Origin: Edaphocola aurantiacus
GTDB lineage: Bacteria; Bacteroidota; Bacteroidia; Chitinophagales; Chitinophagaceae
DNA: 64,000 bases
Reading direction: 5' to 3'
NCBI RefSeq assembly: GCF_019797745.1
Contig: NZ_VOSI01000003.1
Location: 620,001 to 684,000 of the forward strand
Shown here piece after piece: positions 61,950 to 64,000 of this stretch (position 1 is the stretch's first letter; the number at the start of each line of letters is the position of its first letter). Position numbers and translations under genes: made by a program. The notes beneath the pieces were generated by a model. The model was not told where the DNA came from, made no database searches, and worked only from the letters and a program-made list of their open reading frames with translations.

Positions 61950-62852
61950 CTACCAGCGCTTACCCAAACTTATGCCGACAAAGAATGAAGCCTGCCAGAA
62001 GGTGTTCTTCTGTTGCAGCAACACGGGTATCGCTTTGGCGTAACAGGCTAGTTGTGCCCCTATCTGGAATTGCTGAACAAAGCCGGATGGCCTGTCGGGA
62101 CTGAATATTACAGAGGGACTGATATATATACCAGGTATACACCTTAATTCATTCAAACCTTTACTCCATTTATCCGCGCCCAGTATTCGGTTACGGCTCA
62201 GGAACAGATCCTGATTATCTTCTGTATAGGCTTCAGAACTGGCATATGCTTGTTGCTGTGCATCGTATCGCAGCAGATTAAGATATACGGGCTTCAGCAG
62301 GGCAAGTGAGAGTCCGGCTTCCAGGCTGGCTTTCAAACTTATATTGCCTTGTAAGATGGACGGGACGATTGTCCATTCACGACCATAACCCAGTTGTGTG
62401 GTATAGACTTTATATTGCTTGCCAAATATATACGGCCGGTAGGCTGTCAGTCCGCGATAAGCAGTATCCTGTCTTTGCTGCCGTACTTCCTTTTCATGGC
62501 GAATCTCTGCGACCTGCAGGCGGATGAAGCTTTCATCCTTAGGTTTTTTGTTGAAATGATAGTGTACCTGTCCGCTCCATCCTGTGGTATGTAAGCGTCC
62601 ACCAACATAAATAGCATGCCGGTAATTGCTGTCTGTACCCCATGCTTTCAACTGCATTAAACGGGTTGTTGCTTTTTGTTGCTGAACTTTCGCCTTTTCC
62701 TGTACCTTAGATTTCCGGACATTTACCGATTGCCATACTTTATCTTGTGCGCTCATTTGCTGCAAAGATGCAAGCACCAGCAGACAAGATATGACGCAGC
62801 CCGGAAGGCTTTTTATAATGGCAGTGAAAAAGAAGTACTTAAGCGTATTCAT
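61950..62852 (-). CDS. Exported protein, smaller relative of the coiled-coil/barrel protein
   Basis: 300 residues from MNTLKYFFFTAIIK, with the signal ending QQMSAQ. After a short charged helix (VRKSKVQEKAKVQQQKATTRLMQL) the sequence is mostly beta (YVGGRLHTTGWSGQVHYHFN, VYTTQLGYGREWTIVPS) and ends ASFFVGISLGKRW with a terminal aromatic, as in outer-membrane barrels. Helix then barrel is the same plan as the next gene downstream. It probably belongs to the rhs locus as an envelope part. No function is known. Confidence 0.78.
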   Translation of the reverse strand: MNTLKYFFFTAIIKSLPGCVISCLLVLASLQQMSAQDKVWQSVNVRKSKVQEKAKVQQQKATTRLMQLKAWGTDSNYRHAIYVGGRLHTTGWSGQVHYHFNKKPKDESFIRLQVAEIRHEKEVRQQRQDTAYRGLTAYRPYIFGKQYKVYTTQLGYGREWTIVPSILQGNISLKASLEAGLSLALLKPVYLNLLRYDAQQQAYASSEAYTEDNQDLFLSRNRILGADKWSKGLNELRCIPGIYISPSVIFSPDRPSGFVQQFQIGAQLACYAKAIPVLLQQKNTFWQASFFVGISLGKRW

Positions 62853-62966
62853 AACATCAGACAGGTGGGTTTTCCTGCATATACGCAAAGAAGGCCTCAC
62901 TTATTGCGTCGCAAGTTATCATATTTTGTGGTTACTTTGCCGGAATTTTGCCAGATCACCTGATCG

Positions 62967-64000
62967 ATGAAAACGTTTTTCAATACTATATATACTTATA
63001 CCGTCACGTGCTGCAGCCTGTTGCTGGCCTTATTTTCATATGGCACAACCAATGCACAGCAATCTGTTCCGGCCCTGAACCAGCTGGTGCCGGCATACCG
63101 TATGCCCTATCATCAATGGCACTGGCAGGTATACAAAACACCGAATGCTCATATTTATTATCCTGCAGGTATGGATAGTGTATGCGCATTCACCCTGGCA
63201 CATTACCTACAGGAGAAGGCGATCGTGGAAAAGAAAGCCGGCATGTCGGTAAAGGGAACTCCGAGCCTGATCATTTATCCTGCTGTAAGCCAGGCTTATG
63301 AATCCCGCATTGGGAGCTGGGATGCGGGCACACAGGCTTTTCCGACCATTGCCCGGCAAGGTAATCGCATCATACTGGGTTTTAATGGTAGATATAAAGA
63401 TTTTACAGAACAGCTGCGCATAGCCTTTGTACGCAATATGTGGCAGCAATCCTTTGGTTATATTAATGGCACCGACATCCGCAGTACGGCTAATGAGCTG
63501 GACTGGCAGTGGTTTAAAGAAGGGGCTATACAATATTTGGCTACCGGATTTTCACTGACTGATAATGATGTATTATATCAATGGTATCGCCGTCAGGCCT
63601 TTCCAACCTGGTCTACTATGACACAAACGACATCTGCGCAACAGCTCATTGCGGTGAAAGGATTCTGTTATTTTCTCGAACAGACGTATCGTAAAGATGC
63701 TGTAAAACAAATCCTGTTTCAGCTCAGGAAGAAAAAGACATTTGCCGTAGCCGTACGCCTGGTCTGCAAGCGCTCCTTCGCACAATTACAGGACCTGTAC
63801 ATGGCATTTTTATACAGTCGTTACGGACAAGTGCAGCAGATTAATGATACTGTTGCTCCGGTATTATCATTCGCAGATTCTTTGCAGGAGCATCATCAAG
63901 CCAAATTAATCTGGACTAATGCAGATACATCTTCAGCATTATGGATCAGGCAAAGCGAAGAAAGCCGCAGTGTGTGGATGCAGCAGGCGGGGCAGAAACC
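62967..64000 (+). CDS. Secreted protein with peptidase-MA/TolB-like start (3' end outside window)
   Basis: Open from MKTFFNTIYTYTVTCCSL for 344 codons to the edge. The signal peptide ends TTNAQ. The mature part begins HWQVYKTPNAHIYYPAGMDSVCAFTLAHYLQE (read in parts), then TPSLIIYPAVSQAYES, RIILGFNGRYKDFTEQLRIAFVRNMWQQSF and WFKEGAIQYLATGFS. This layout recalls the N-terminal part of long Bacteroidota proteins that go on with PD40/TolB-like propellers. A zinc HExxH is not present (FVRNMWQQ in its place), so peptidase activity is doubtful. It is divergent from the rhs locus. Confidence 0.8.
   Translation, partial: MKTFFNTIYTYTVTCCSLLLALFSYGTTNAQQSVPALNQLVPAYRMPYHQWHWQVYKTPNAHIYYPAGMDSVCAFTLAHYLQEKAIVEKKAGMSVKGTPSLIIYPAVSQAYESRIGSWDAGTQAFPTIARQGNRIILGFNGRYKDFTEQLRIAFVRNMWQQSFGYINGTDIRSTANELDWQWFKEGAIQYLATGFSLTDNDVLYQWYRRQAFPTWSTMTQTTSAQQLIAVKGFCYFLEQTYRKDAVKQILFQLRKKKTFAVAVRLVCKRSFAQLQDLYMAFLYSRYGQVQQINDTVAPVLSFADSLQEHHQAKLIWTNADTSSALWIRQSEESRSVWMQQAGQK

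Overview
The window looks like a chromosomal segment of a Bacteroidota member, most likely in the Chitinophagales. The signs are promoters of the TAnnTTTG type, many signal peptides and lipoproteins, a CusA-TolC fusion, LytTR two-component pairs, and long secreted RHS proteins of the kind seen in that phylum. I did not try to name a genus.

Layout. 1-7 kb: a truncated glycosyltransferase, a tRNA-Pro(GGG) with promoter and terminator, small secreted or lipoprotein genes, a RibD-like reductase, DNA polymerase IV, and a tyrosinase with a Cys-rich membrane protein. 7-21 kb: two efflux systems on the minus strand (a heavy-metal RND set with a pump-TolC fusion, and an AcrAB-OprM-like set), an SMR pump, and a LytS/LytR-type pair. 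21.5-29 kb: an NAD(P)-binding protein, a PaiB-like flavoprotein, a nitronate monooxygenase, a DinB-fold protein, and an operon of two old yellow enzymes, a DJ-1/PfpI protein and a Crp/Fnr regulator. A perfect TGTGA-N6-TCACA palindrome lies upstream of that operon. 29-38 kb: an HWE/HisKA_2-type kinase with its LytTR regulator, a CLC antiporter of the fluoride type preceded by a recognisable fluoride riboswitch, an ankyrin protein, an MFS transporter, peptidase E and UvrC.

38.5-63 kb holds the most unusual content: a polymorphic RHS toxin locus read entirely on the minus strand. From its 5' end it has two secreted proteins with coil and barrel-like parts, a 1139-aa RHS/SpvB-like protein and a 1515-aa RHS protein with a hydrophobic glycine-rich C-terminal tip and an adjacent membrane immunity candidate. 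Behind it (51.5 down to 39.5 kb) lies a tandem array of nine displaced modules. Each has a copy of the last ~60 codons of the RHS core, a different tip, an immunity-type gene, and in most cases a terminator hairpin that usually has a UUCG tetraloop. The displaced core copies have no start region of their own. Several tips are broken by stops, indels or deletions while their immunity genes stay open. Most immunity proteins carry export signals. I read this as a store of alternative tips that can recombine into the single full-length rhs gene, whose present tip leaves a decayed second copy in the array.

A further secreted protein runs off the right edge.
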